A stretch of DNA of 64,000 bases from Dehalobacterium sp040766325 (GTDB lineage Bacteria > Bacillota > Dehalobacteriia > Dehalobacteriales > Dehalobacteriaceae). The notes under the pieces were generated by a model that saw nothing but the letters and a program-made list of their open reading frames with translations, had not been told where the DNA came from and searched no databases. A program made the translations under genes and the position numbers. This document shows, piece after piece, positions 1 through 8,378 of the stretch. Location: positions 124,001-188,000 of the forward strand of contig JAXGQR010000002.1 in assembly GCA_040766325.1 (NCBI GenBank). Direction: 5' to 3'. Numbering within the stretch: position 1 is the first letter of the stretch; the number at the start of each line of letters is the position of its first letter.

Positions 1-806
1 ACTTGGGAGCCCTGCTGATACCCTTTTCCCCAAAACCCCCCTGAACCGATGGCAACCTTGGATTGGATCACATGATAACCGGCTCCTAAAGGATCCATAT
101 CCGGATTAACAAAGATTACGAGGCGCAATAACTGATAGGGCTTAAAAGGAAGGGGAATAGGCAAATCCTCCGGTATCTTTTGAAAGCCATCGGAAGAAAT
201 AAATAAAATTCCAAAAACAATCAATACTAAAAGAAAAGCAACGAGCAAGATGATGATAATAATTTTGGGATTAGTTCTCCCAATCCATAACATGCCCATA
301 AGAATGGCTAAGAAAACCAGGGAGGTCCCTAAATCAGGTTGTCTGAGGATTAATAAAAAAGGAATCCCTACGTAAACAAAGCAAGGTATCAAATCCCAGA
401 TGCTATCTAAGCGTTCCTGTCTTTTGACAAGAAAAGCCGCAAAACTAATAATAATAGCGATTTTGGCCAGCTCCGACGGTTGCAGATCAAAAAGTCCCAA
501 ACTAATCCATCTTTGAGCACCCTTAGACTCATAGCCTATGACAAAAACGGCAAGTAACAAGATAATATTACCTACATAAATATAATTGCCAAAGCGTGCT
601 AAGAAAGAATAATCGAAAGTAGAAATTAAAAACATGAGAAACAGACCTACCACTGCCCATAAAAGCTGTCGTTTAACAAAATAGTAGGAATCGTCAAAAA
701 CATTGGCAGAGGCGCTACGTAAAACCACTAAGCTAACCAGGATAATGGCTAAAAGACTCACCATAAAAATCCAATCAATATTCTTTAAAAGTCGCGTGTT
801 TAACAT
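1..806 (-). CDS. rodA: RodA/FtsW-family peptidoglycan polymerase, 3' end outside window
   Basis: SEDS-family membrane glycosyltransferase that polymerises lipid II during side-wall growth, working with a class B PBP. I translated the minus strand from the ATG at 806; the frame stays open to position 1, so about 268 N-terminal residues are present and the C-terminus is cut by the window edge. The start reads MLNTRLLKNIDWIF, followed by several hydrophobic helices and the family stretch GYESKGAQRWISLG (about residue 75). RodA rather than FtsW/SpoVE is inferred from linkage to mreBCD, PBP2 and min genes. A strong terminator lies between it and minE, so it probably has its own promoter or depends on read-through. 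Confidence 0.9.
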   Translation of the reverse strand, partial: MLNTRLLKNIDWIFMVSLLAIILVSLVVLRSASANVFDDSYYFVKRQLLWAVVGLFLMFLISTFDYSFLARFGNYIYVGNIILLLAVFVIGYESKGAQRWISLGLFDLQPSELAKIAIIISFAAFLVKRQERLDSIWDLIPCFVYVGIPFLLILRQPDLGTSLVFLAILMGMLWIGRTNPKIIIIILLVAFLLVLIVFGILFISSDGFQKIPEDLPIPLPFKPYQLLRLVIFVNPDMDPLGAGYHVIQSKVAIGSGGFWGKGYQQGSQ

Positions 807-881
807 AAATATTCAGTATCCTCTAAAGTGATTTCTTTATTTAATTATATGCCTATTGAAAATTCGCCACAAGAGACAAAG

Positions 882-907
882 TAAAAAAAGGGTTCGACCT
901 CGAACCC
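882..907 (-). terminator. Rho-independent terminator after minE
   Basis: On the minus strand an 8-bp perfect stem (GGGTTCGA/TCGAACCC, 2-nt loop, 890-907) is followed by seven T residues (883-889). It closes the mre-min transcription unit 25 nt beyond the minE stop. Confidence 0.85.
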
Positions 908-932
908 GATAATGTTATATGATTACTACTGT

Positions 933-1208
933 TTAAGCCTGACGTCTCATACCTAAAATTGGTATATTAGCCACTAACGCAATGGAATCGTCTTCCGTGG
1001 AATTCAACGAAACCTCCAATGATGTCTGATCTATCTCCAAATACTTATTAATTACATCAATCAAATCTTCTTTCAAGCGCTCCATGATTTCAGGAGAAAC
1101 ATTTGATCGATCATGTACTAAAACGAGACGCAAACGATCCTTTGCAATTTTTTTACTGTTTCCGTTTTCTTTACCAAAGAAACGACCTATAAAGTCGCTC
1201 AGACTCAT
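933..1208 (-). CDS. minE: Cell division topological specificity factor MinE
   Basis: Small protein (91 aa, normal size) that stimulates the MinD ATPase and drives or restricts MinCD at the membrane so that septa form mid-cell. An N-terminal amphipathic stretch (MSLSDFIGRFFGK, membrane-binding) precedes the MinD-stimulating segment (AKDRLRLVLVHDR, about residues 22-34) and the dimerisation domain. It lies 13 nt after minD, preceded by a good ribosome site, and is the last gene before the terminator. Spore formers often use DivIVA instead, so a true MinE is informative: this organism has a MinCDE-type system. Confidence 0.95.
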   Translation of the reverse strand: MSLSDFIGRFFGKENGNSKKIAKDRLRLVLVHDRSNVSPEIMERLKEDLIDVINKYLEIDQTSLEVSLNSTEDDSIALVANIPILGMRRQA

Positions 1209-1221
1209 CTCCCCACCTCCT

Positions 1222-2016
1222 CTACGATCTGGTTACAAGTCTTTTTAGTTTTTCGAACCAACTTATACTAGGCTCCAAATCTAGTAAAGGAACCTCTTCT
1301 CCCAGAATGCGCCTGGTAATATTACGAAAAGCTGCCCCAGCAAGAGAATTATTGTCCAGAACAACAGGTTCTCCCCGGTTAGTAGATACGACTATCGCTT
1401 CGTCATCAGGTACGATACCTAAAATATCTACTGCCAAAATGTCAATCATATCTTCAATGCTCATCATATCTCCCTTTTTTACCATCTGGGGTCTGATTCG
1501 ATTCACTACCAGTTTCGGATCGTTCAAGCCTGCTGCCTCCAATAGACCAATAATCCGGTCCGCATCCCGAACAGCAGATATCTCAGGGGTAGTAACAACA
1601 AAAGCTTTATCTGCTCCGGCAATGGCATTTTTAAAACCTTGCTCTATGCCTGCAGGACAATCTATGATCACAAAATCGAATTCCTTCTTAAGATCCTCGC
1701 ATAATTTGGCCATCTGTTCTTCCGAAACAGCCGTTTTATCCTTTGTTTGCGCCGCCGGTAAAAGATACAGGCTTTCAAATTTTTTGTCTTTGATCAACCC
1801 CTGCTTTAACCGACAATTTCCCTGCACTACATCCACGATATCATAAACAATCCGGTTTTCCAATCCCAAAACTACGTCCAAATTTCTTAATCCGATATCA
1901 GTATCCACCATAACTACTTTTTTCCCTAATAAAGCTAAACCTGTCCCAATATTCGCCGTGGCTGTGGTTTTACCTACGCCGCCTTTACCTGAAGTAATTA
2001 CTAATACTTCTCCCAT
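1222..2016 (-). CDS. minD: Septum site-determining ATPase MinD
   Basis: Deviant-Walker ParA/MinD ATPase, 264 aa, which binds the membrane in its ATP form and recruits MinC. The Walker A motif GKGGVGKTTATANIG is at residues 10-24 with the signature lysine, and the switch region DTDIGLRNLD is near residue 38. The C-terminal WFEKLKRLVTRS is the amphipathic membrane-targeting helix expected of MinD. It sits between minC and minE in the same transcription unit. No irregularities. Confidence 0.97.
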   Translation of the reverse strand: MGEVLVITSGKGGVGKTTATANIGTGLALLGKKVVMVDTDIGLRNLDVVLGLENRIVYDIVDVVQGNCRLKQGLIKDKKFESLYLLPAAQTKDKTAVSEEQMAKLCEDLKKEFDFVIIDCPAGIEQGFKNAIAGADKAFVVTTPEISAVRDADRIIGLLEAAGLNDPKLVVNRIRPQMVKKGDMMSIEDMIDILAVDILGIVPDDEAIVVSTNRGEPVVLDNNSLAGAAFRNITRRILGEEVPLLDLEPSISWFEKLKRLVTRS

Positions 2017-2063
2017 GAATATACTCCTCCCAAATGTTTAACCGTGCCTGCCATCTCCGGCAG

Positions 2064-2420
2064 TTAAACTTTATCAATAATGATTCTTCCTTGATGAATC
2101 CTGGCTGTCTCAAGAGGCCCCGAATCAATTCTGTTCTCATCAGGTCCTTGAAATAAAACGCCTCCGATGCTTATCTGAATAGGATTTATGTGGAAAGCAG
2201 TAATTGTTGCTTTCTGATTACCGGAAGCACCGGCATGAATTACCCCACGCACTGTTCCCGCCACCAATACATGACCTCCGGCAATAATTTCCGCTCCCGG
2301 GTTAATATCTCCTAAAACCACCACACTACCCGAATGCTTGATGCTTTGGCCCGATCTCAATGTTTTTTGGATTAACAGCGTATCATCTTCCACTACTCCA
2401 TCAAACACTTCATGCTCCAT
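2064..2420 (-). CDS. minC: Short MinC: C-terminal MinD-binding domain only
   Basis: Septum-inhibitor MinC normally has an N-terminal FtsZ-inhibiting domain and a C-terminal beta-helix that binds MinD. Here only the beta-helix part is encoded, about 118 aa from the ATG at 2420 (AGGAGG site 6 nt upstream) versus roughly 210-230 aa in typical MinC. Repeats such as SGSVVVLGDINPGAEIIAGG and AGTVRGVIHAGA are the MinC_C signature. An upstream in-frame ATG at 2459 would add only 13 residues, and the PBP2 stop at 2532 leaves no room for the missing domain. No frameshift remnant of that domain is visible between the two genes. Confidence 0.85.
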   Translation of the reverse strand: MEHEVFDGVVEDDTLLIQKTLRSGQSIKHSGSVVVLGDINPGAEIIAGGHVLVAGTVRGVIHAGASGNQKATITAFHINPIQISIGGVLFQGPDENRIDSGPLETARIHQGRIIIDKV

Positions 2421-2531
2421 GTTATTCCTCCTGCCGTCATGCCGTTCCTCCTTTAACATTATCTACATTCTACACAATCCCATGCAATCCTGCCCACCAG
2501 TTAAAGAAAACTTGGATCGCCCTTTCCGACT

Positions 2532-4424
2532 CTACTCCATACTTTCCGGTAAAGTATCGGGAATAGGTTCCCTCTTTAGGCCAAAATACTCTTCAAAAAC
2601 CGCCTTTGCGACTAATCCGGAAGAGGATCCACCATGGTATCCATATTCCATCAGTCCTGCAAAGGCAATCTCCGGGTCATCGTATGGTGCAAAAGCTACA
2701 AAAACACCATGGTAATCCTTACTCTTATCATCACCCGGCAATCCGGTCTGAGCAGTCCCTGTTTTTGCCGCTACCGCCACGGAAGAAGGAAAATCCTTGA
2801 AAAGTGAGTAGGCAGTGCCCCCCGGTTCTGTAACAGCGCGCATAGACTTTTTAATATCCTTAATCATTTGTTCTGAAGCATCAACCTTTCCCACCACTGT
2901 AGGCAGAAACTCTGCCAATACGGTTTTGCCATCAGAAGAAATGATCTTATCTACTAAATAAGGTTCCATCCTGTTGCCACCATTGGCTATAGTAGCAACA
3001 TAATTGGCTAATTGCAGGGGGGTAAAAATATTATAGCCCTGTCCCATAGACATATAATACGTATCATAAATGCGCCAGGTAGATTCCCACCCCGTAAAAG
3101 ATGCTTCTTTCCATTCCTTACTGGGGAGCAGTCCCGTCGCCTCTCCAGGTAGGTCGATACCCGATAATTGACCTAACCCTAATTCCTGTCCTGTTCGATG
3201 AAGTTGATCAATACCAATGCGTTGGCCCATTTCTTGAAAATAGGTATTACAGGAAACAGCCATCGCCTGATAAAGGTTAACATTCCCGTGTGTTCTTGTG
3301 CAATTGGCGCGCGGGTTCTTCCAATTGGAAGGTCCACAATAAACCGTATCCAGCGGAGAAACCTTACCTGAAGCCAAGGCAGCTAGTCCGGTCACAGGCT
3401 TAAAGGTAGATCCTGGAGGGTAAGTAGCGGCGATAGCTCGATTAAAAGTAGGCTTTAATTGTTCGTCCCAATAATAGGAAACTTTATCCGGAGATAAGCC
3501 ATTGGCAAAATCATTGGGATTAATAGCAGGAACACTAGCCATAGCTAAAATACCACCGGTTTTTACATCGATTAGAACTGCAGATCCTGCTTTCGCCTTC
3601 GGCCTTTGTTTCTGTAGTTTCAGCAAAGTTTCTTCTATTGAGGCTTCCAGCACAGCTTGAAGATTAGCATCCAAAGTAAGCACCAGTGAATTCCCAGGTA
3701 CCGGATCCTTATGGGACCAGGTACTCACAGGCTGATGCTTGGCATTCACTTCCACTTGATCCGCACCATGCTTTCCTCTTAAGCCAATTTCCTTATTGTT
3801 TTGCTCAAAACGTTCGAATGTCTTTTCCAGTCCGGTTTTACCAATCCAGTCATTCCGGCCGTAATTATATTCCTTCAGATTTTCTAATTCTTCCTGGTTG
3901 ATTAAACCCACCGTTCCGATTATATGACCAGCTAATTCACCCTTGGGATAATGGCGCATGGGCTCTTCCCTAATAACCACCCCTGGGAGCTCTTCTCGCC
4001 TTTCTTCAATTCTGGTTACCATTTGAATCCCTTCATCGTATGGCAGGCGCTTAATAACCACCGGCTCATAGCGCCTGCTTTGATCCTCTAAGGACTGGAG
4101 AATAGATTCTTGGGTTATTTCAGGATCCTGTAATATTTCTGCCATCAAAGCAGCTACAGATTCCTTATTTTCAATTTCTCCTCCGGTTAATGACACGCTA
4201 AAAACAGGCTTACTGGTAGCAAGAACCTCTTTGTTCCGATCATAAATATTTCCGCGCCGCGCAGAAATGGGGATAATACGAAATTTATTTTTGTCGGATA
4301 AATGAGCGTAGGTATCGGCTTGAACGATTTGTAATAGAAAAAGTCTTAATCCTAGAACAATAAAGATGGCAATTATTACACCAAAGAATACATTCAATTT
4401 TTTTGCGCTATCTCTTTCCTTCAA
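2532..4424 (-). CDS. mrdA: Penicillin-binding protein 2 (class B transpeptidase, elongation)
   Basis: Membrane-anchored DD-transpeptidase, 630 aa, that cross-links peptidoglycan in the elongation complex with RodA and MreB/C/D. An N-terminal transmembrane helix (LNVFFGVIIAIFIVLGLRLF) is followed by the PBP dimerisation region (RRGNIYDRNKEVLATS) and the catalytic domain. Active-site motifs are visible: STFK in PPGSTFKPVTGL (serine nucleophile), SCN in AVSCNTYFQEMG, and KTG in AAKTGTAQTG near the C-terminus. It follows mreD by 27 nt. Assignment to PBP2 rather than a sporulation paralogue rests on the mre context. Confidence 0.94.
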   Translation of the reverse strand: MKERDSAKKLNVFFGVIIAIFIVLGLRLFLLQIVQADTYAHLSDKNKFRIIPISARRGNIYDRNKEVLATSKPVFSVSLTGGEIENKESVAALMAEILQDPEITQESILQSLEDQSRRYEPVVIKRLPYDEGIQMVTRIEERREELPGVVIREEPMRHYPKGELAGHIIGTVGLINQEELENLKEYNYGRNDWIGKTGLEKTFERFEQNNKEIGLRGKHGADQVEVNAKHQPVSTWSHKDPVPGNSLVLTLDANLQAVLEASIEETLLKLQKQRPKAKAGSAVLIDVKTGGILAMASVPAINPNDFANGLSPDKVSYYWDEQLKPTFNRAIAATYPPGSTFKPVTGLAALASGKVSPLDTVYCGPSNWKNPRANCTRTHGNVNLYQAMAVSCNTYFQEMGQRIGIDQLHRTGQELGLGQLSGIDLPGEATGLLPSKEWKEASFTGWESTWRIYDTYYMSMGQGYNIFTPLQLANYVATIANGGNRMEPYLVDKIISSDGKTVLAEFLPTVVGKVDASEQMIKDIKKSMRAVTEPGGTAYSLFKDFPSSVAVAAKTGTAQTGLPGDDKSKDYHGVFVAFAPYDDPEIAFAGLMEYGYHGGSSSGLVAKAVFEEYFGLKREPIPDTLPESME

Positions 4425-4451
4425 AAAATTGCCCTCCTTACGAAGTCTACT

Positions 4452-4943
4452 TCATCGATTTTGCTTAAACCTTTTGCTCGTATAAATCTTAAAAAAGGGC
4501 ACATATGCAAACAAAGCTATTATGCCCTGATAAAATGCCAGAGCGAGAATCCGCCGCCAGATGTTTTCTTCTGCCAAGATATTCATCCCGATAAGGTTGC
4601 CAAAAAAGATAAACAAAAATTCGTGAAGGATGGTTCCGGCAAACAAAGTAACTACCGGGATCAAATAGTTTTCCTTAAAGATCTTAGGTTCCAGCAAACC
4701 TGCTAAAAATCCCGTGATCATTTTAACAATGACTGACAGGCCAAGATATTTGCCTGTTATCAGATTTTCGATCAGTCCAACCACAAAACCCGCTTTTAAT
4801 CCGGTTTTAGGTCCTTCCATCAAAGCAATAAATATGACTAAAATTAACAACAGATCCGGCTTTATTTTCCCGATAAAAAGATTTAAACTGGTCTGAAGCA
4901 CAATACTCATCAGAATTGCGATAATAAATACTATCTTCCTCAC
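4452..4943 (-). CDS. mreD: Rod shape-determining membrane protein MreD
   Basis: Small integral membrane protein (163 aa, typical length) of the rod-shape complex. The sequence is almost entirely hydrophobic with about five predicted helices, starting MRKIVFIIAILMSIVLQTSL and containing the conserved KPDLLLILVIFIALMEGPK stretch. Its start overlaps the mreC stop by 4 nt, showing translational coupling, and mrdA follows. Identification relies on hydropathy, size and gene order as MreD sequences are weakly conserved. Confidence 0.92.
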   Translation of the reverse strand: MRKIVFIIAILMSIVLQTSLNLFIGKIKPDLLLILVIFIALMEGPKTGLKAGFVVGLIENLITGKYLGLSVIVKMITGFLAGLLEPKIFKENYLIPVVTLFAGTILHEFLFIFFGNLIGMNILAEENIWRRILALAFYQGIIALFAYVPFFKIYTSKRFKQNR

Positions 4944-5791
4944 TGCGCGTCAACCTCATTTATCTGTGTTGTCAAGACCAGCACTTCCTCCAAATGCTCA
5001 AAATCAACAAAGGGTTTGACCTGAGCCTGCTTCATTAGACCATTAGGCTCCACTATGATTTCTGTAATAAACCCGATGCGCAAGCCGGCTGGAAAAACCC
5101 CTCCTAAGCCGGAAGTCAACACAAGCTGATTTTCCCGCACCTCTGCATCATGGGGAAGATGCACCATTCTTAAGTATTCTTCGGAACCGGTTCCTTCAAT
5201 AATGCCCGAGGCCCTGGACAATTGTACCAAGGCACCTGTTGCACAATCCCGATCGAGAAGAAGCAGTACCTCTGCTGTATTTTTAGACACAGAAATAATT
5301 CGCCCTACCAAACCATCATAATTGATGACAACCATATCTTTTTTCAGACCATCACTGCTTCCCCGGTCAATGATAATTGAATGGTACCAATTGTTTATAT
5401 CACGCCCAATCACATTGGCCGCAGTCATCTGCCATTGCTGCGCCATATCTTCCTTCATCACCAAAAGCTTCTTCAGGCGTACATTCTCCAATTGTTCCTC
5501 TCTCAAGAGATCAATTTCCTTGGTTAATTCAGCTACTTTTTTTTGGAGATCATCCCGTTCCTTTATCAATTCACCGTATCCGGTAAAATACCCGGTTATT
5601 CCTGCAATCTTATTAAAAACCGTTGTAGCCCCGCTTTCTAGCGGGGCTAATATGTCGCGTAGCCAAATTTCCACGAAAGTAAGGTTATCTCTCTCCAATC
5701 CTGAATAATAAGCAAAACTTAATAGCAGCGAAATCATGATAATAAGAATCAGCCATTTGCCCTTTTTCCAAATCCTGGGCAAATTCATCAC
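4940..5791 (-). CDS. mreC: Rod shape-determining protein MreC
   Basis: Bitopic protein (283 aa) that links cytoplasmic MreB to extracellular PBPs. One N-terminal membrane helix (KWLILIIMISLLLSFAYYSG) is followed by a coiled coil (about residues 70-105, ELIKERDDLQKKVAELTKEI) and the double beta-barrel domain containing VIGRDINNWYHSIIIDRGSS and DGLVGRIISVSKN. It sits 5 nt after mreB and overlaps mreD. Confidence 0.95.
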   Translation of the reverse strand: MMNLPRIWKKGKWLILIIMISLLLSFAYYSGLERDNLTFVEIWLRDILAPLESGATTVFNKIAGITGYFTGYGELIKERDDLQKKVAELTKEIDLLREEQLENVRLKKLLVMKEDMAQQWQMTAANVIGRDINNWYHSIIIDRGSSDGLKKDMVVINYDGLVGRIISVSKNTAEVLLLLDRDCATGALVQLSRASGIIEGTGSEEYLRMVHLPHDAEVRENQLVLTSGLGGVFPAGLRIGFITEIIVEPNGLMKQAQVKPFVDFEHLEEVLVLTTQINEVDAQ

Positions 5792-5796
5792 GTCCT

Positions 5797-6828
5797 TTAT
5801 CTCCGAGTCTTAGGCGAAATCAATACCCGGCGCAATACATTTATATTTTCTAATACCTTGCCACTTCCTATTACTACAGCCCAATGGGGTTCTTCTGCAA
5901 TATGCACCGGCATACCTGTTTCCAAGGATACCAAACGATCAAGACCATCTAGCAAAGATCCTCCTCCGGCAAGCATTATTCCCCGATCCATAATATCCGA
6001 TGCTAATTCCGGTGGAGCCTGCTCTAAACAAACCTTAATACCATCAATAATACTGGCTACAGGCTCTGCTAAGGCACTGTGTACCTCTCCGGCAGAAATG
6101 GTGATCGTCTTAGGAAGGCCACTAACTAAATCTCTACCGCGCACATCAAATATTTTACCACGGGAAAGATCTTCTTCCAAGTAGGCAGAACCAATTTCCA
6201 TCTTTATTTCTTCGGCAGTACGCTCACCGATAGCCAAATTATAATTGCGTTTCACATGATGAATGATGGCTTCATCCATTTCATCTCCCGCTACGCGGAT
6301 GGATTTAACGGCAACAATGCCCCCTAAGGAAATAATAGCAATCTCTGTCGTACCGCCACCAATATCGACAATCATACTCCCCGTTGGCTCAGATACCGGC
6401 AGACCGGCACCTATAGCTGCTGCCATTGGTTCTTCTATTAAATATGCTTCCTTAGCGCCGGCAGATAAAGCCGCTTCTCTTACAGCTCTTTCTTCAACGG
6501 CGGTAACCCCGGAAGGCACGGAAACTACAACCCGAGGTCGAATTAAGGGGCTTTTCGATTTTAAGGCCTTTAAAATAAAGTATTTCAACATACTTTGTGT
6601 AACATCAAAATTGGCAATCACGCCATCTCGCATGGGACGAATGGCGATGATATTTCCCGGTGTTCTGCCAATCATCTTTTTTGCCTCTTCGCCCACGGCC
6701 AAAACTTGCCCACTATCTTTTTGAATCGCTACCACAGAAGGCTCATTTAAAATGACTCCCTTTCCTTTTACATGAACCAGGGTATTTGCCGTTCCTAAAT
6801 CTATTCCTACATCTCTCGCAAAAAGCAT
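5797..6828 (-). CDS. mreB: Rod shape-determining actin homologue MreB
   Basis: Actin-like ATPase that forms membrane-associated filaments guiding side-wall synthesis. Phosphate-binding loop DVGIDLGTANTLVHVKGKG is at the N-terminus, the second loop is IVDIGGGTTEIAIISLGG and the adenosine loop is LAGGGSLLDGLD. I place the start at the ATG at 6828 (MLFARDVGIDLG), with AGGA 10 nt upstream; a GTG three codons earlier (6837) is possible but has poor spacing. About 343 aa, normal length. First gene of the mre-min unit; radC, often found upstream in relatives, is absent between it and maf. Confidence 0.96.
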   Translation of the reverse strand: MLFARDVGIDLGTANTLVHVKGKGVILNEPSVVAIQKDSGQVLAVGEEAKKMIGRTPGNIIAIRPMRDGVIANFDVTQSMLKYFILKALKSKSPLIRPRVVVSVPSGVTAVEERAVREAALSAGAKEAYLIEEPMAAAIGAGLPVSEPTGSMIVDIGGGTTEIAIISLGGIVAVKSIRVAGDEMDEAIIHHVKRNYNLAIGERTAEEIKMEIGSAYLEEDLSRGKIFDVRGRDLVSGLPKTITISAGEVHSALAEPVASIIDGIKVCLEQAPPELASDIMDRGIMLAGGGSLLDGLDRLVSLETGMPVHIAEEPHWAVVIGSGKVLENINVLRRVLISPKTRR

Positions 6829-6959
6829 AAGTCTCACATCCTATTGTGCATATTTAAGGTATCAATTCCAAGCTCTGGTTATAAGTAATGCCTATTGCAC
6901 CGCTTCAAAAGCAGGGAAGGGGGCGGTTTGTTATCAGATTAAAAAAGGATCAATATATT

Positions 6960-7538
6960 TTATAATAAATTGATCTCAAATCGAGCCAAAATTTTGCTTA
7001 ATCTTTGCAACGGCAAACCAACAACATTAAAATAATCTCCTTCGATGCGCTCTACCAGAAGGGCTCCTTTCCCTTGAATTCCATAGCCTCCGGCTTTATC
7101 AAATGATTCACCCCAGTTAACATAGGACCGCACTTCGGCCATGGATAACTCTCTAATAGTAACGAGGGTTTCTTCAGCATCGACAATCCAGTCCCCTTTT
7201 GGTTGTTCTAACACAGCAATTCCTGTAATAACCCGATGAGTACGACCGCTTAAAGATAAGATCATCTCCACTGCTTGGTTAAAATCTTTCGGTTTCCCAT
7301 AAATCCGATCATCCAGGACGACCACGGTGTCGGCACCGATAATAATCCCATCTAACAACTTATTCGCTGCTGCCTGCGTTTTTCTAAGGGCCAATTGCCG
7401 GGCTAATGATTCTGCCGGCAAATTTTTGTCGCAAGTTTCATTAATTTTACTAATAATCACTTCTGGGTGAATCCCTACCTGCTCTAGTAACTGAAGTCGC
7501 CTGGGAGACGCGGAAGCAAGAAAAATTGCTTTCCTCAA
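6960..7538 (-). CDS. maf: Maf-family nucleoside triphosphate pyrophosphatase
   Basis: House-cleaning pyrophosphatase that hydrolyses dTTP/UTP or modified NTPs and has been linked to septum inhibition in Bacillus. The 192-aa protein begins with the family motif FLASASPRRLQLLEQVGI and carries GADTVVVLDDRIYGKPKD and the SFDKAGGYGIQGKGA signature. The start codon appears to be TTG with GGAGG about 12 nt upstream. It is followed by mreB after 122 nt, the usual order. A 122-nt gap (6838-6959) holds no recognisable signal beyond a G-rich tract. Confidence 0.94.
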   Translation of the reverse strand: MRKAIFLASASPRRLQLLEQVGIHPEVIISKINETCDKNLPAESLARQLALRKTQAAANKLLDGIIIGADTVVVLDDRIYGKPKDFNQAVEMILSLSGRTHRVITGIAVLEQPKGDWIVDAEETLVTIRELSMAEVRSYVNWGESFDKAGGYGIQGKGALLVERIEGDYFNVVGLPLQRLSKILARFEINLL

Positions 7539-7593
7539 TCTAAAATCATCCTCCTATAGTTCAATTAAGTGCAGCAAAATGACAATGATACAG

Positions 7594-7625
7594 AAAACGT
7601 CTTTGTTTTAATCAAAGACGTTTTT
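7594..7625. terminator. Bidirectional-looking hairpin terminator between rex and maf
   Basis: Inverted repeat AAAACGTCTTTG / CAAAGACGTTTT around a 7-nt loop, with T runs on both sides. On the minus strand it would end the rex transcript and isolate maf. Confidence 0.75.
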
Positions 7626-7637
7626 CCCAAAGCAACC

Positions 7638-8261
7638 TTATATGCTCAACTTAAAGGTAAGAACCTCTAGATTAACAGCTAAATCAACGTTTCTTACCTC
7701 CACATCTTCAGGCACGATGATTGCCCGGGGTGCAAAGTTAAGAATTGCCTTGACTCCATATTTTACCATAAGGTTAACAGTTTCTTGGGCAAAGCTGCTT
7801 GGTACGGCAACAATCCCCATTTTTACTTCGTTCTCTTCGATTACCTGCTCTAATTTCTCCAGCGGTTGGATGTCAATGTCACCCACTTTTTGCCCCTGTT
7901 TATTGATATCATTGTCAAAAACACCCACGATTCTGAAACCTCGTTCGTTAAAACCTCGATACAAACACAAGGCTCTCCCTAAGTTACCTGCCCCTATTAG
8001 AATGACAGGCCATTCATTATTCAATCCTAATATTTTGAGAATATGATGATGTAAATCCTTTACATTATAACCTACTCCTCTGGTGCCAAATTCCCCAAAG
8101 TAGGCTAAATCCTTACGAACTTGAGCGGAACTTACACCTACTCCCTCTGCAATTTCCCCGGAAGAGGTGGTCACAATTCCCATTAGGTCTAAGCGAGCCA
8201 AGTGACGGGAATATACTGATAACCTCATAATCGAAGCTTCGGGAATCTTTTGAATTTTCAA
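7638..8261 (-). CDS. rex: Redox-sensing transcriptional repressor Rex
   Basis: NADH/NAD+-responsive repressor that controls fermentation and respiratory genes in Gram-positive bacteria. The 207-aa protein has an N-terminal winged helix (residues about 10-65, SSAQVRKDLAYFGEFGTRGV being the Rex recognition helix and wing) and a Rossmann domain with ILIGAGNLGRALCLY, then a domain-swap C-terminal helix. Start is TTG with AGGAGGG 8 nt upstream. It is monocistronic by its terminator. No Rex operator was confidently found in the window. Confidence 0.95.
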   Translation of the reverse strand: MKIQKIPEASIMRLSVYSRHLARLDLMGIVTTSSGEIAEGVGVSSAQVRKDLAYFGEFGTRGVGYNVKDLHHHILKILGLNNEWPVILIGAGNLGRALCLYRGFNERGFRIVGVFDNDINKQGQKVGDIDIQPLEKLEQVIEENEVKMGIVAVPSSFAQETVNLMVKYGVKAILNFAPRAIIVPEDVEVRNVDLAVNLEVLTFKLSI

Positions 8262-8378
8262 TAGGTTACCCTCCTGGCTTCATAAAAAATTGTTTTTTGT
8301 TTATTATCTAAGACGTTCATTAAATTGATTTTCTACAAAGAACGTGAAATTCCTCTATTTTATTTTTTCTTTTGTGAA

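Noticed and set aside
2413..2430. Short leader peptide (ATG 2430) overlapping the minC start
   Set aside because: It has a ribosome site but is only about 15 codons and could arise by chance next to AGGAGG; no independent support.
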